Shown piece after piece: positions 46,172-55,962 of a stretch of DNA of 64,000 nucleotides (positions are counted from its first letter, which is position 1; every line of letters begins with the position of its first letter). The position numbers and the translations under genes are program-made. The stretch is from Sphingomonadales bacterium. Lineage in GTDB: Bacteria > Pseudomonadota > Alphaproteobacteria > Sphingomonadales > Sphingomonadaceae. Below the pieces are notes generated by a model, which ran no database searches, was not told the DNA's origin, and worked only from the letters and a program-made list of their open reading frames with translations. The DNA is taken from contig JAIYAY010000009.1 in NCBI GenBank assembly GCA_027488785.1, positions 186,001-250,000 of the forward strand. The letters run 5' to 3'.

Positions 46172-47188
46172 ATGGGTAAAGAAGGACGCATTACAGCGCA
46201 TCAGATTGCGGCGATGCTTGGAGTATCGCAGCCCACGGTATCGCGTGCCTTGCGGGGGGACAAGAAAGTCAACGAAGCCACGCGTGCGCGCATCGTCGCG
46301 CTTGCGAACGAGCTCAATTATTCAGTTGACCACAACGCCCTTCGCCTGCGCACGCAGCAGACATATTCCATCGCGCTTGTGACCCTGTGTCGGCAGGGTG
46401 AGAATAAAGCCAATATAAACCCGTTTTATCTATCATTATTGGGATGCATTGCGGCGTCTGCTTCTGAACGCGGCTATAATCTTATTGTCTCGTTTCAGGA
46501 CTCTCCAGAAAATTTCTTTGCCAATTATACCGGCAGCCGACAGTCCGATGGTCTGATTGTCATTGGAAGCGGTCAGAATATCGCAGGTTGGCAGTTTTTC
46601 GGTGAATATGCCCGGCACAAAACGCCGATGATCTGCTGGGGCGCCAGCAAAGAAGATCTGATTTCGATCAAGAGCGACAATGTGCAAGGGGCACAACTGG
46701 CTATTGATCATTTGTTACAGCAGGGGTGTAAAAACATCGCCTATATTGGCCCCACCAATAGTGAACAGCCGCAGTTTCAGGACCGGCTTACAACCTATAT
46801 GGCGCAGATGGCAGAAAAAGGGATGCCGCCTATTTGCCCGCCGCTCCCCGAAAACGCGGTGCGTGAAGACCAGGGCTACGCCGCAGTTCAGGGCCTGATC
46901 CGCGACAAAATTGCTTTCGACGGTTTGTTCTGTGCGAATGATTTTATTGCGCTAGGCGCCATGCGCGCGCTCGAGGAATATAATATCAATATTGGTCAGG
47001 AGGTGCGCGTCATCGGTTTTGATGGAATCGCGATGGGCGCTTATGCACAACCGCCGCTGACAACGATTGAGCAGGATTATGTGCAAGCTGGCGAAATGCT
47101 GGTCGAAGCGTTGATCGCGGTACTCAAAGGTGAAACGCCCAGCATTGCCCCTGTACCGGTCAGGCTGCTCACACGCGGAACAGCCTGA
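46172..47188 (+). CDS. LacI family transcriptional regulator
   Basis: A 338-residue repressor/activator. The HTH is ITAHQIAAMLGVSQPTVSRA (residues 7-26), followed by the hinge helix and a periplasmic-binding-protein-like domain (SDGLIVIGSGQ, DGLFCANDFIALGAMRALEE, VRVIGFDGIAMGAYAQPPLT). It starts 31 bp after ald on the same strand and is convergent with the haloalkane dehalogenase gene. No sugar-uptake genes are nearby, so its target is unknown. Confidence 0.94.
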   Translation: MGKEGRITAHQIAAMLGVSQPTVSRALRGDKKVNEATRARIVALANELNYSVDHNALRLRTQQTYSIALVTLCRQGENKANINPFYLSLLGCIAASASERGYNLIVSFQDSPENFFANYTGSRQSDGLIVIGSGQNIAGWQFFGEYARHKTPMICWGASKEDLISIKSDNVQGAQLAIDHLLQQGCKNIAYIGPTNSEQPQFQDRLTTYMAQMAEKGMPPICPPLPENAVREDQGYAAVQGLIRDKIAFDGLFCANDFIALGAMRALEEYNINIGQEVRVIGFDGIAMGAYAQPPLTTIEQDYVQAGEMLVEALIAVLKGETPSIAPVPVRLLTRGTA

Positions 47189-47200
47189 AGCCCGGTCGTT

Positions 47201-48100
47201 TTATCTGGCGCGGGCCACCTCTAAGATACAGGCGACATAGCCCTCAGGATCATCCTCCTGAATAAAATGCCCGCCATGCAAGCTGCGGTGATTTTGCCCT
47301 GATGTGCCAGGTACGCGTCCTATAAAACGGCTTTCCCCGCCACGGGTAATGCGGTCCTGATCAGAAAAGCAGCAGAGGAACGGTTTTTCCCATGTGTCGA
47401 AAACTTGCCAAGCCCGTTTCTGGTCAGGCACAGCAACATTGTTTTCAAAAGGTACGAAGCTTGGAAAAATCCGCGCACCTGCCTTGAAGGAAGAATTCGG
47501 GAACGGCGCGTCATAAGCCGCAATCTCTTCTGGCGAGAGCCCGCGCTTGGTCCCTGCACTCACAATTTTACCAATCGGAAACACCGGGCTCCATTTCGAA
47601 AAGGCTCTCCAGATCGCAAAAGCGCGCGGGGCTTCGCCGCCCTCAGGCAAGCCACCATTGGACAAAGCGACACCCGCAAAACGGTCGGGCATTTCCGCTA
47701 CCAACCGAAGGCCGACCAACGACCCCCAATCCTGGCATGCCAAGGTAACATTCTGCAGGTTCAACTGCTCAACCCAGCTGCGCATCCATGCGACATGGCG
47801 GGCATAGCTATAATCGCTTTGCGCCGCTGGCTTGTCCGATTTGCCAAAGCCAATCAGGTCCGGCGCAACGACACGGAAACCGGCGGCGACCACGGGCGCA
47901 ACCATCTTACGATACAGATAAGACCAGCTCGGTTCCCCATGCATCATCAACACCACAGGTGCGTCACGCGGCCCTTCGTCAACATAATGTACACGTAAAT
48001 TCGCGCCTGACAGAGCATCAGTGATGTTAAGATAATGTGGCGCGAACGGATAATCTGCTACGCCCTCAAATGCAGCCTCTGGCGTACGTAAAACTCTCAT
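47201..48100 (-). CDS. haloalkane dehalogenase, subfamily I (DhmA-like)
   Basis: A 300-residue alpha/beta-hydrolase (299 amino acids plus stop) that hydrolyses carbon-halogen bonds. With this start the nucleophile is D124 in LACQDWGSLVG and the halide-binding W125 follows it, the same numbering as DhlA. The oxyanion motif is HGEPSW, the acid is in CFSDQDRITRG and the base histidine in HGGHFIQEDDPEG. ATG at 48100 has GGGGGA about eight bases upstream; earlier starts are too close to that site. Activity on halogenated substrates is predicted by motif; some relatives have unknown natural substrates. Confidence 0.88.
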   Translation of the reverse strand: MRVLRTPEAAFEGVADYPFAPHYLNITDALSGANLRVHYVDEGPRDAPVVLMMHGEPSWSYLYRKMVAPVVAAGFRVVAPDLIGFGKSDKPAAQSDYSYARHVAWMRSWVEQLNLQNVTLACQDWGSLVGLRLVAEMPDRFAGVALSNGGLPEGGEAPRAFAIWRAFSKWSPVFPIGKIVSAGTKRGLSPEEIAAYDAPFPNSSFKAGARIFPSFVPFENNVAVPDQKRAWQVFDTWEKPFLCCFSDQDRITRGGESRFIGRVPGTSGQNHRSLHGGHFIQEDDPEGYVACILEVARAR

Positions 48101-48280
48101 AGCCATTCCCCCTGATACAAGTGTTGCGACCACGCGTGTCATATAATGACGTGCGTATCAAGCAGCGACGAAGCTTTGGTCAGAGTCTTGCGAAGCTTCG
48201 CCGTTGCCCCACGCATTTTAGAGCCATAGCTAAGGCCCAAAAGAACAGCGGATGCTTGCCTAAAATCTTGATATTACATG

Positions 48281-50218
48281 TTATAAGTTGGCGGACCTTG
48301 ACTGCACCAAATTGTCAACGACCGATGGATCAGCCAATGTCGAGATATCGCCTAAATTGGACACATCCCCTTCAGCAATCTTGCGCAATATCCGGCGCAT
48401 GATTTTTCCCGAACGTGTTTTCGGTAAACCTGGCGCAAAATGGATAACATCTGGCGTGGCGATTGGTCCGATTTCATGACGCACCCATTTGATAAGATCA
48501 GCCCGTATATCCGCAGACTCCATCTCATTCGCATTCAGCGTAACATAGGCGTAAATGCCTTGCCCTTTAATGTCGTGCGGAAAACCCACCACCGCCGCCT
48601 CGGCGACTTTGGCATGGGCGACGAGCGCGCTTTCGACTTCGGCTGTGCCCATGCGGTGGCCTGACACATTAATCACATCGTCAACTCGCCCTGTAATCCA
48701 ATAATCACCGTCGGCATCGCGCCGACATCCATCGCCGGTGAAATATTTGCCGGGATAGGTGGTAAAATAAGTTTGGAAAAACCGATCATGATCGCCCCAC
48801 ACCGTGCGCATCTGCCCCGGCCAGCTGTCGATGATGCACAAATTGCCATCCGTCGCGCCTTCCAGAAGCTTGCCATCACCGTCGACAAGCACCGGTTGCA
48901 CACCAAACATCGGCTTTGATGCCGCACCCGGTTTCAACGCGTGCGCACCCGGCAAAGGCGTCATCATCGTCGCGCCCGTTTCGGTCTGCCAATAGGTATC
49001 GACAATGGGGCAGCGGCCTTCGCCGACGACATGATAATACCATTCCCATGCCTCGGGATTGATCGGCTCCCCGACCGAGCCCAGCAAACGCAGTGAGCTT
49101 CGTGAGGTTTTCTTCACCCAATCATCGCCTTCGCGCATCAACGAGCGCAAGGCCGTAGGAGCGCCGTAGAAAATATTGACCTGATGCCGGTCAACGATTT
49201 GCCAGAACCGGCTGTGGTCGGGATAATTGGGAACCCCTTCAAACATCACAGTCGTCGCGCCATTGGCGAGCGGACCATAAACGACATAGCTATGGCCGGT
49301 GACCCAGCCGATGTCGGCAGCGCACCAATAAATCTCGCCGGGCGTGTAGTTGAACACATAATGATGCGTCATGGTCGCCCACACCAGATATCCGCCAGTA
49401 GTATGCAATACGCCCTTTGGTTTTCCGGTGGAGCCCGACGTGTATAAAATGAAAAGCGGGTCTTCTGCGCCCATGATTTCAGGCGCGCAATCGCTAGGTA
49501 CTGTTGTACGGATATAATGGTACCAGACATCGCGCGCGCCCTGCATTTCAATGTCGTTTCCAACATGTCGCAACACAAGGCAGGCCTTGACCGAAGCGCA
49601 ATGCTTCAGCGCTGCATCCACATTCTGTTTCAACGGCACCAGCTTCCCACCGCGCATGCCGGCATCGGCAGTGATAACAATATTGGAATCGCAATCCTGA
49701 ATGCGTCCCGCAAGCGCTTCAGGTGAAAAGCCGCCAAATACGATCGAATGAATGGCCCCAATACGCGTGCACGCGAGCATCGCCATCGCAGCTTCGGGAA
49801 TCATCGGCATATAGATGGTGATGCGGTCACCCTTTTGCGCGCCTAATGCCTTCAGGGCATTGGCCATGAGGCACACTTCGGCATGCAGTTCACCAAAAGT
49901 GATCCGCCGTTGCTGCGATGGATCATCGCCTTCCCAAATGATTGCAATATCGTCTTTGCGTTCGGGCAAATGGCGATCAATGCAGTTGGCGGAAACGTTC
50001 AACGCCCCATCTTCAAACCATTTGATGCCGAAATCGGCTTCGTGAAAACTCGTATTTTTCACTTTGGTAAAGGGCGTCATCCAGTCGAGCCGCTTTGCCT
50101 CTTCGCGCCAGAATGCATCCGGATCGCGAATGGATTGCGCATAAGCATCTTCATAGCCGGATGCGGTCACAAATGCTTTTTTAGCCCAGTCCGCGGGTAC
50201 CGGATAAACGTCTGACAT
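48281..50218 (-). CDS. acs: acetyl-CoA synthetase (acetate-CoA ligase)
   Basis: A 645-residue AMP-forming enzyme that activates acetate for central metabolism. The adenylate motif [12 protein letters not shown] is near residue 260. WWQTE-type motif appears as DTYWQTETG, and the C-terminal regulatory lysine is in [15 protein letters not shown], the usual acetylation site. ATG at 50218 has GGAGAGGGA upstream. Monocistronic; the 238-bp gap to the secretion operon shows nothing clear. Confidence 0.96.
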   Translation of the reverse strand: MSDVYPVPADWAKKAFVTASGYEDAYAQSIRDPDAFWREEAKRLDWMTPFTKVKNTSFHEADFGIKWFEDGALNVSANCIDRHLPERKDDIAIIWEGDDPSQQRRITFGELHAEVCLMANALKALGAQKGDRITIYMPMIPEAAMAMLACTRIGAIHSIVFGGFSPEALAGRIQDCDSNIVITADAGMRGGKLVPLKQNVDAALKHCASVKACLVLRHVGNDIEMQGARDVWYHYIRTTVPSDCAPEIMGAEDPLFILYTSGSTGKPKGVLHTTGGYLVWATMTHHYVFNYTPGEIYWCAADIGWVTGHSYVVYGPLANGATTVMFEGVPNYPDHSRFWQIVDRHQVNIFYGAPTALRSLMREGDDWVKKTSRSSLRLLGSVGEPINPEAWEWYYHVVGEGRCPIVDTYWQTETGATMMTPLPGAHALKPGAASKPMFGVQPVLVDGDGKLLEGATDGNLCIIDSWPGQMRTVWGDHDRFFQTYFTTYPGKYFTGDGCRRDADGDYWITGRVDDVINVSGHRMGTAEVESALVAHAKVAEAAVVGFPHDIKGQGIYAYVTLNANEMESADIRADLIKWVRHEIGPIATPDVIHFAPGLPKTRSGKIMRRILRKIAEGDVSNLGDISTLADPSVVDNLVQSRSANL

Positions 50219-50456
50219 GTCCCTCTCCATAATTCCTTATCTTGTGCGCAGACCTATCAAAGCTGCATCACACGCGATCCCCGACCACAGTCGAACAATG
50301 CGCATCATTCATGTAGACCAAAGTCTATCTATCATGGCGCACAAAGTCAGGCCATGATTACATTATCTGCATAATGTTAAAGCTGCCATGTGCTAAGGGC
50401 AATGGCTAGGCTGATCCTTCTATATCTCACTTAAATTTCGGTTCACATCCCAGCAA

Positions 50457-51191
50457 TCACGCCAATGTGGCAAATAGATATGCCGCGCCACAAAGATAGC
50501 TCCCAAATGGCAATAAATTACGAGATTGCGTGTTCTTTGTCCGTGTCACTAAAATGAGGCACAAACCAATTACGCTTGCGCCCAGTAATATTTTCGGCAG
50601 CGCCTGCCATCCGACCCATATTCCTAAAGCGCCAAAGAGTTTCGGATCCCCTGCACCCATTCCTTCATATCCGCGCCATCGTTTGAATCCGACACGAATA
50701 GCTTCCAAAGTAGCAAACCCAGCGACCATCCCCGCGCCGCGGTCAAACCAAGTGAGTGATGGATTCAGCATTAGTCCCGCAAAAGATCCGGCGATTGCCA
50801 GCAGGATAAGCAGTCGATCAGGCAACCAGAAATGTCGCCAATCCAGAACAACAAGCGGCAGCAACAACCAACCAAAAACAGCCGCCCCGATAGCCTGAAT
50901 CGGCGGTAAAAACAGAATGGGAAAGGTGCCAACTGCTATTGCCACAACTTCGACAGTTAGAGGCAAGGCACCGATTTTCTTGCCGCATGCCCTGCATTTT
51001 CCTTTGAGCAGGGCGAACGAGATAATAGGGATCAAATCATATGCGGCAATATTGCTGGCGCATTGGTCACATCGCGAACGACCATTGCCGATGCTTTCGC
51101 CATTCGGCCATCGGCTGCATAATGCGGCGATAAAACTACCCCAAACTGCCCCCAATAGAGCAAGATTAACAGGCAAAAACCATGGAGGCAT
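50457..51191 (-). CDS. gspO: prepilin peptidase (type II secretion, GspO/PilD family)
   Basis: A polytopic inner-membrane aspartic protease that cuts and methylates the pseudopilins GspG-K. Zinc-type cysteines are in CDQC and CRAC, and the catalytic aspartates in VVLDWRHFWLPD and GMGAGDPKLFGALG. It is the last gene of the gsp operon. The start is unclear: ATG at 51191 gives 244 residues but lacks a ribosome-binding site. A CTG at 51233 overlaps the gspN stop as CTGA with AAGGG just upstream, and would add 14 residues. Confidence 0.9.
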   Translation of the reverse strand: MPPWFLPVNLALLGAVWGSFIAALCSRWPNGESIGNGRSRCDQCASNIAAYDLIPIISFALLKGKCRACGKKIGALPLTVEVVAIAVGTFPILFLPPIQAIGAAVFGWLLLPLVVLDWRHFWLPDRLLILLAIAGSFAGLMLNPSLTWFDRGAGMVAGFATLEAIRVGFKRWRGYEGMGAGDPKLFGALGIWVGWQALPKILLGASVIGLCLILVTRTKNTQSRNLLPFGSYLCGAAYLFATLA

Positions 51192-51229
51192 CGCCGTAAG
51201 AACGTCGCGTAAATATAATAGAAAATCGC

Positions 51230-51925
51230 TCAGAACCGGCCCTTTTGAACCAAGCGATAACCGCCAGCGACGGAACGAAATCCCGCAAGGTTCAAAGCAG
51301 CCGCTTGGTCGCCCCTGTCGGTGTTGAGCATAACGGTCACAGTGTAAGAGCCATCGGCCGACAACCGAATGTCCGCGCGCTCCATCGCGGATTGGCTGAC
51401 CAACGGCAGTAATAACTGTGCCCCGTCGCAACGGGGTTGACCGAGCATCCCATTCTGTAAATTAAATCCAGGCATAGTATCGGACAAAGTCAGCCGGACT
51501 TGCCCGCCCGCTTCCATGCACCGTCCAGCAGCAAAGCGGGCGGAAAAGCCTTCAAATTGTATATTCTCGGCCGGAAACGGCGCGAAAAGTGTGCCCACTG
51601 ACAACGTTGCGGACAAGTTATTGACCGACACACCACTAAAGCCGCGTGATACCGACCCGCTTATGCCAGGTACAAATTGTGCGTTACCGCGTGACAGCAA
51701 TATTTCTGCGCGACCCATAAAAAGCGGCGCAAACAACAAACGTGCATTCACGTCGCCCACGGACAATTTACCAAGGCGGAGGTCGCGGATGGACCCATCC
51801 CAAATGATGCCATCAACTTTACGTGCCGTTATCCCGTCACCCACGATGATGGTCCGCAAGGGCATGAATAATATCGTGGCAACAGACAACGCTGCGACCG
51901 AGGCAATGACAAAGCGCCGTTTCAT
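51230..51925 (-). CDS. gspN: type II secretion system protein GspN
   Basis: A 231-residue bitopic protein with an N-terminal membrane helix (about 5-24) and a periplasmic beta-rich part with repeated GRAEILLSRGNAQF-like strands. Homologues of GspN occur in Xanthomonas and sphingomonad T2SS operons; its role is accessory and not well defined. ATG overlaps the gspM stop as ATGA. Confidence 0.85.
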   Translation of the reverse strand: MKRRFVIASVAALSVATILFMPLRTIIVGDGITARKVDGIIWDGSIRDLRLGKLSVGDVNARLLFAPLFMGRAEILLSRGNAQFVPGISGSVSRGFSGVSVNNLSATLSVGTLFAPFPAENIQFEGFSARFAAGRCMEAGGQVRLTLSDTMPGFNLQNGMLGQPRCDGAQLLLPLVSQSAMERADIRLSADGSYTVTVMLNTDRGDQAAALNLAGFRSVAGGYRLVQKGRF

Positions 51926-52398
51926 GGCGCGCTCATCTGCAACTGCGCATCCACCGTTACGGTGCTGTTCGCGCCCGGACGCAATGTTACGGCGCGCACC
52001 GCAACATTCTGACCCTCAAGCTCGGTTAACCATGAAAGCAATGCTGGCGCCCGTGCTTGATCAATACGGAAACTTATTTGACCTGGCGCGCCATTGCCCG
52101 ATTTAACGAGGTCAAATCCCTTTTCCGCCGCATTTTGGGTTATCAACATGCCAATATCCGCCGTTACTGTAGAGCGCGGTCCTGTCTGCTGTTGCGCTGC
52201 GTCTACCGCGGCGATTATCCGCCCGCGCCGCTGTACCGCTTCTTCATGATCTAGCTTTGCCTGATCAATGGTCGACAATATGGGCAGTAAAATTCCAAAA
52301 ATGGCCACCACAAGACCGGTCAGTGCACCCGCTGTACCAAGGAGCCATTGCTCGCGCCGCGTTAGGGCCCTAAACCATACGCCAATTGCCGCTATCAT
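51922..52398 (-). CDS. gspM: type II secretion system protein GspM
   Basis: A 158-residue inner-membrane assembly-platform protein. A short cytoplasmic start (MIAAIGVWFRALTRREQWLL) precedes one membrane helix (about 18-38) and a periplasmic ferredoxin-like domain. It partners GspL. Coupled at both ends by ATGA overlaps. Confidence 0.9.
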   Translation of the reverse strand: MIAAIGVWFRALTRREQWLLGTAGALTGLVVAIFGILLPILSTIDQAKLDHEEAVQRRGRIIAAVDAAQQQTGPRSTVTADIGMLITQNAAEKGFDLVKSGNGAPGQISFRIDQARAPALLSWLTELEGQNVAVRAVTLRPGANSTVTVDAQLQMSAP

Positions 52399-53480
52399 GG
52401 CATCCTCACTGTCATGTCGACCAACGTCGCGCCGGTCGTGTCTTGACGGGGTGTTGCCGTAATGCGGAACCCGTCTTGCTGAATGTCCACGAGAGCCTTG
52501 TTGATGTTATCCGCCGTGGGCGCCGCCAAAACCACGGACAAAATGCCATCCGGCGTGTATCGTAATTCCCGAACAGACACATTCGGTGAAGCCTTTACGC
52601 TGCGCCATAGGGCGGCAGAGAGCGACGCAAAGCTACCTTGCGTTTTACCCTGACGATTAAGCGACGCGGTCAGCATGCTTTCGGATTGTTCAATATCTTG
52701 GATGGCTGGATCAATTTTTTGTGCCGCAGCCAATGCGGCTTTGTTTTCCGCCGCAGTTGCAATCCAATATTTCGCCAAGGTCGCAATAGTGAGCAGCATG
52801 GTCACTATGACAAGTGCAGCCAAAAGCCGCCGTACCCAAATCTTTTGCTCTGGAGTTACCCAAACGGCCCGCTCTCGTTTTGCGAACACGCCGTCACGCA
52901 AGTTCAACAATGGCGCGGCGCTGGCGGAAAGCAGCATGGACCGAAGCGAGTCGGTATCAATTGCTTCTATAGGCGCATCGCCAATGACCAAATCGCGCAA
53001 CACAGCGTCATCGGGGATCGCAAATTGTGCGCCGCGTACGACGGACAAGCCGTCCATTTCGGCCCGGAATACGCCATCCGAATGGATAGCCAGCGACAGC
53101 GCAAAAGGTAGAACGATGTCAGGGTTTAACCCCTGTACGGCAAGCCTATCCAACCCGCGTTGCATAACCTCAGGCGCGATTGTCGCTGTGGCCACCACGT
53201 CATCATAATCGGCACCGGCGCCGCAGTGCACAAGGCCAAGCGATTGTTCGGTTGCACGCAGTTTCGCTACGCTTTCAGCCTGACGCCCTTGCGCATCGGG
53301 GAGCGTGAACCAATGACACCGTACATCCTCCGGCGCGACAACTGCCATCACAGTCCGATCATCAACCGCCGGCACGAAATCGGAAAGCGCACCTGCATCC
53401 TGCCAAATGCCCTCGATGACCCGAAACACTGATGGATCGTCCTGTTCAGATGTCGGGAAACGCGTAATGACTAGTGTCAT
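52395..53480 (-). CDS. gspL: type II secretion system protein GspL
   Basis: A 361-residue inner-membrane protein that links the ATPase GspE to the platform. The N-terminal two-thirds is the actin-like cytoplasmic domain, one membrane helix lies near residue 225-245 (RRLLAALVIVTMLLTIATLA), and the periplasmic domain follows. ATG at 53480 overlaps the gspK stop as ATGA, which fixes the start. Confidence 0.9.
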   Translation of the reverse strand: MTLVITRFPTSEQDDPSVFRVIEGIWQDAGALSDFVPAVDDRTVMAVVAPEDVRCHWFTLPDAQGRQAESVAKLRATEQSLGLVHCGAGADYDDVVATATIAPEVMQRGLDRLAVQGLNPDIVLPFALSLAIHSDGVFRAEMDGLSVVRGAQFAIPDDAVLRDLVIGDAPIEAIDTDSLRSMLLSASAAPLLNLRDGVFAKRERAVWVTPEQKIWVRRLLAALVIVTMLLTIATLAKYWIATAAENKAALAAAQKIDPAIQDIEQSESMLTASLNRQGKTQGSFASLSAALWRSVKASPNVSVRELRYTPDGILSVVLAAPTADNINKALVDIQQDGFRITATPRQDTTGATLVDMTVRMP

Positions 53481-54463
53481 TCCTCTTCCCCCCAACTGCG
53501 CCAGACAACGCGCGCAGGCGCAGGCGACGCAACAATCATCGACTGTCCGGCAAGTTTGAGTTCGCCAAAAGAGACTATTGTGCTCAAAAGGAAGTAATTG
53601 CTTGTCAGTTTTACCTGCCCTTGAACCAGAGGAGACGGCTCCAGCGCGGCAATTTCAGGTGCCGTCCAGAATCGAATGAGGCTTCCATAGCCGCTTGACG
53701 GCCTCTTGGCGAGATAGCTGCGCGCTAAGGTCAAATTCATCTTTCCAGGCGGAAATAGCATCGCCAACAATGGTGCTTGTTCGGGTAGCAAGGTGTTAAC
53801 GTTCAAGGGCGATAAAACCGGATCGGGAAGCGCGCAGATCCAATCCTGCAACTTCGCATAGATGGCAGGCGTAACCCCCTTCACCGCGCGCAGCTCGCTT
53901 GGATGCGCATATAACCTGTTCGCCGCGAGATAAGGCGTTGCGAGAGAGCGATACCCGTCATCCTCCATGCCATTTGCCAACGGCGTCATATTGCTATCCG
54001 CCCAATCGGCGCCCGCAGCAGCGATACTGCGCGCGGTGTTTTCGTTTATGCCCAACACGACCATCAACGATGTCATCTGTTCTTTCCCTGCCGCGTTGGC
54101 AGAATATTGACCACCCGTTTCAGTTACTAAACTGTTCAGATTGAAGCAGTTACCGGCGTCACGCACCGAAGCGGTGGCAGACCCTATCGGAATGGGAATA
54201 GTTTGCGGCTTGCCCAGCCAATCACCCGATAATGTCGTTTGCGCGGCGTCGCGTGCCACCAGATCCTCAATTCGCGCAGACGCAATCGCTTCCGTCGCAT
54301 AGGTAAACATCCGCGCCTGGGCCAGCGCGTTGCCATTGCCGGACAATTTGTTCGATAAACTAAGGCGATCAAGTGTCGTTGCGGCAATCACCGCCAGCAC
54401 TGCCACCATTAGCAACACCGAAAGCAAGGCCGCGCCGCGTTCTGAAGGCTTTTGCGGAATCAT
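53477..54463 (-). CDS. gspK: type II secretion minor pseudopilin GspK
   Basis: A 328-residue minor pseudopilin at the pseudopilus tip. The prepilin leader is MIPQKPSERG and the mature helix AALLSVLLMVAVLAVIAATT. As usual for GspK there is no glutamate at position +5. The large globular domain has the helix-hairpin-like SELRAVKGVTPAIYAKL. ATGA overlaps on both sides. Confidence 0.92.
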   Translation of the reverse strand: MIPQKPSERGAALLSVLLMVAVLAVIAATTLDRLSLSNKLSGNGNALAQARMFTYATEAIASARIEDLVARDAAQTTLSGDWLGKPQTIPIPIGSATASVRDAGNCFNLNSLVTETGGQYSANAAGKEQMTSLMVVLGINENTARSIAAAGADWADSNMTPLANGMEDDGYRSLATPYLAANRLYAHPSELRAVKGVTPAIYAKLQDWICALPDPVLSPLNVNTLLPEQAPLLAMLFPPGKMNLTLARSYLAKRPSSGYGSLIRFWTAPEIAALEPSPLVQGQVKLTSNYFLLSTIVSFGELKLAGQSMIVASPAPARVVWRSWGEEE

Positions 54464-55104
54464 TCTGCAGCGCCTGTTTCAACGCTCGGGGGAGGAACGC
54501 GTGTTTGTGATCCAACAAGGAAAAACATGCGTTGCTCGGGCTTACCCGCAAAATTGAGATTTAAGGCAAGGGCGCGCGGTAAAGCAGCCGCATCGGACGC
54601 AGTCCAATCATCGCGCCAAGCACCCGTATCATCACGAAATTCAACCGTTGCAGACGTTACATCCTCCAACAAGACCGCGGCGTCTATAGGCGCTGTTCCG
54701 TCCAGCATAGGCCAACTTAACCGCTTCAGCGCGCCGCCTTCCAATACATAAACCACGCGTTGCAGCCCTGCCCTTGGGGCACCATCGAAATTGGACCACC
54801 CTGCCCGAACAAAGCCAAATAACGCGCCGGGTACGCTTGCCTCATTTTGGGTGAAGGCTGGAACGGGTTGGCCGGATTGATCTCGCACGGGCCGGGCGAT
54901 CGCCTGCGCTAGGTCGCCTTCCAAACTATTGGTCAGGCGATTGGACAATGCCATTTCTTCAAGCCGCATTTTCACGGCAATTTGGGTATCGCTACCAGAA
55001 CGCAGCAGGATGACGCCAGCCACTGAAATGAGCGCAAAAATCGAAAGCGCAACAAGCAACTCTATCAGGGTAAACCCAGCTTCAGAATTACGCGTTTCGG
55101 TCAC
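54460..55104 (-). CDS. gspJ: type II secretion minor pseudopilin GspJ
   Basis: A 214-residue minor pseudopilin. Leader MTETRNSEAG is cut before FTLIELLVALSIFALISVAG, with glutamate at +5. The remainder is the GspJ beta domain (RLSWPMLDGTAPIDAAVLLE). ATG overlaps the gspI stop as ATGA. Confidence 0.92.
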   Translation of the reverse strand: MTETRNSEAGFTLIELLVALSIFALISVAGVILLRSGSDTQIAVKMRLEEMALSNRLTNSLEGDLAQAIARPVRDQSGQPVPAFTQNEASVPGALFGFVRAGWSNFDGAPRAGLQRVVYVLEGGALKRLSWPMLDGTAPIDAAVLLEDVTSATVEFRDDTGAWRDDWTASDAAALPRALALNLNFAGKPEQRMFFLVGSQTRVPPPSVETGAAE

Positions 55105-55484
55105 TGTTCAACTGGCCTTGCAATCGTCAGACGCGCCTTACGCAGTTCGGCATTGCCGGTCCCTACTACATCGATTTCGACGGTTACGAGGCGGCTGTCA
55201 TCAGTTGAACTTGTTGTGGCTGTCCATTTCCAATTTTGACCGCCATTTAATTCTTCGCCGCTTGTTTCGCCGAGCGTTGGCGGCGTGGGATTGGACAATA
55301 TTTCCACGGCCACGTTTCGGGCCACTTGCCATGCCATATTGCTATCGCCCAAATTGGATGTCGAGCGCACCGAATATCCCTGCAAGCGCACCATAGCTAA
55401 GGCCGCAAGGCTGAAAATCGCCAACGCAACCATAATTTCCAACAGCGTAAAGCCATTGCGCGGCAATGCAGATTTAACGGACAA
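55101..55484 (-). CDS. gspI: type II secretion minor pseudopilin GspI
   Basis: A 127-residue minor pseudopilin. Leader MSVKSALPRNG precedes FTLLEIMVALAIFSLAALAM with glutamate at +5, and a small beta domain ends RKARLTIARPVEQ. Its start overlaps the gspH end by 11 bases. Confidence 0.92.
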   Translation of the reverse strand: MSVKSALPRNGFTLLEIMVALAIFSLAALAMVRLQGYSVRSTSNLGDSNMAWQVARNVAVEILSNPTPPTLGETSGEELNGGQNWKWTATTSSTDDSRLVTVEIDVVGTGNAELRKARLTIARPVEQ

Positions 55485-55962
55485 CGCGGATGTCTCCGGT
55501 TGCGGCGAGCTTTAGCGTGACCGTTACATTGTCGCGCTTAATCGCAATATTAGCGGCACTTGACGGCAAGCCAGTGCTGTCGAAGGCGACCCGCATTTGC
55601 CGCGCGCCGGACATCTGAACCGTTGTGCCACTTTTCCAATCAGTTGTTGAAAATGGGGGCTCCGACAACGCGACCCAGTTCCCATTATTGCGCGCTTCAA
55701 AGCCATAGCCCGACGGACGCACAGTGACGGCCATGGTGCGCGATTGTAATATGGCGTTATCGCGCAAGGCGGCAACGCGGGCAGCAAATTGCTCTGCCTC
55801 ATCACGTACGCCACGTTCGGGCGAGCTTATGGTCATAACAACCGCCGTGCTCGCAATACCGATGATGAACAACACGACCATCAACTCCACTAAGCTGAAG
55901 CCACGCGCATTATCCTGAACTATTATTGGGACTGACGGTTTAGTCGCCGTAAATGTCGGCAT
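55474..55962 (-). CDS. gspH: type II secretion minor pseudopilin GspH
   Basis: A 162-residue minor pseudopilin with mature start FSLVELMVVLFIIGIASTAV. ATG at 55962 is the closest start before the leader and gives an unusually long leader of 21 residues (MPTFTATKPSVPIIVQDNAR and G); no start codon lies nearer. It overlaps the gspG end by 23 bases. The C-terminal part is the GspH beta domain. Confidence 0.9.
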   Translation of the reverse strand: MPTFTATKPSVPIIVQDNARGFSLVELMVVLFIIGIASTAVVMTISSPERGVRDEAEQFAARVAALRDNAILQSRTMAVTVRPSGYGFEARNNGNWVALSEPPFSTTDWKSGTTVQMSGARQMRVAFDSTGLPSSAANIAIKRDNVTVTLKLAATGDIRVVR

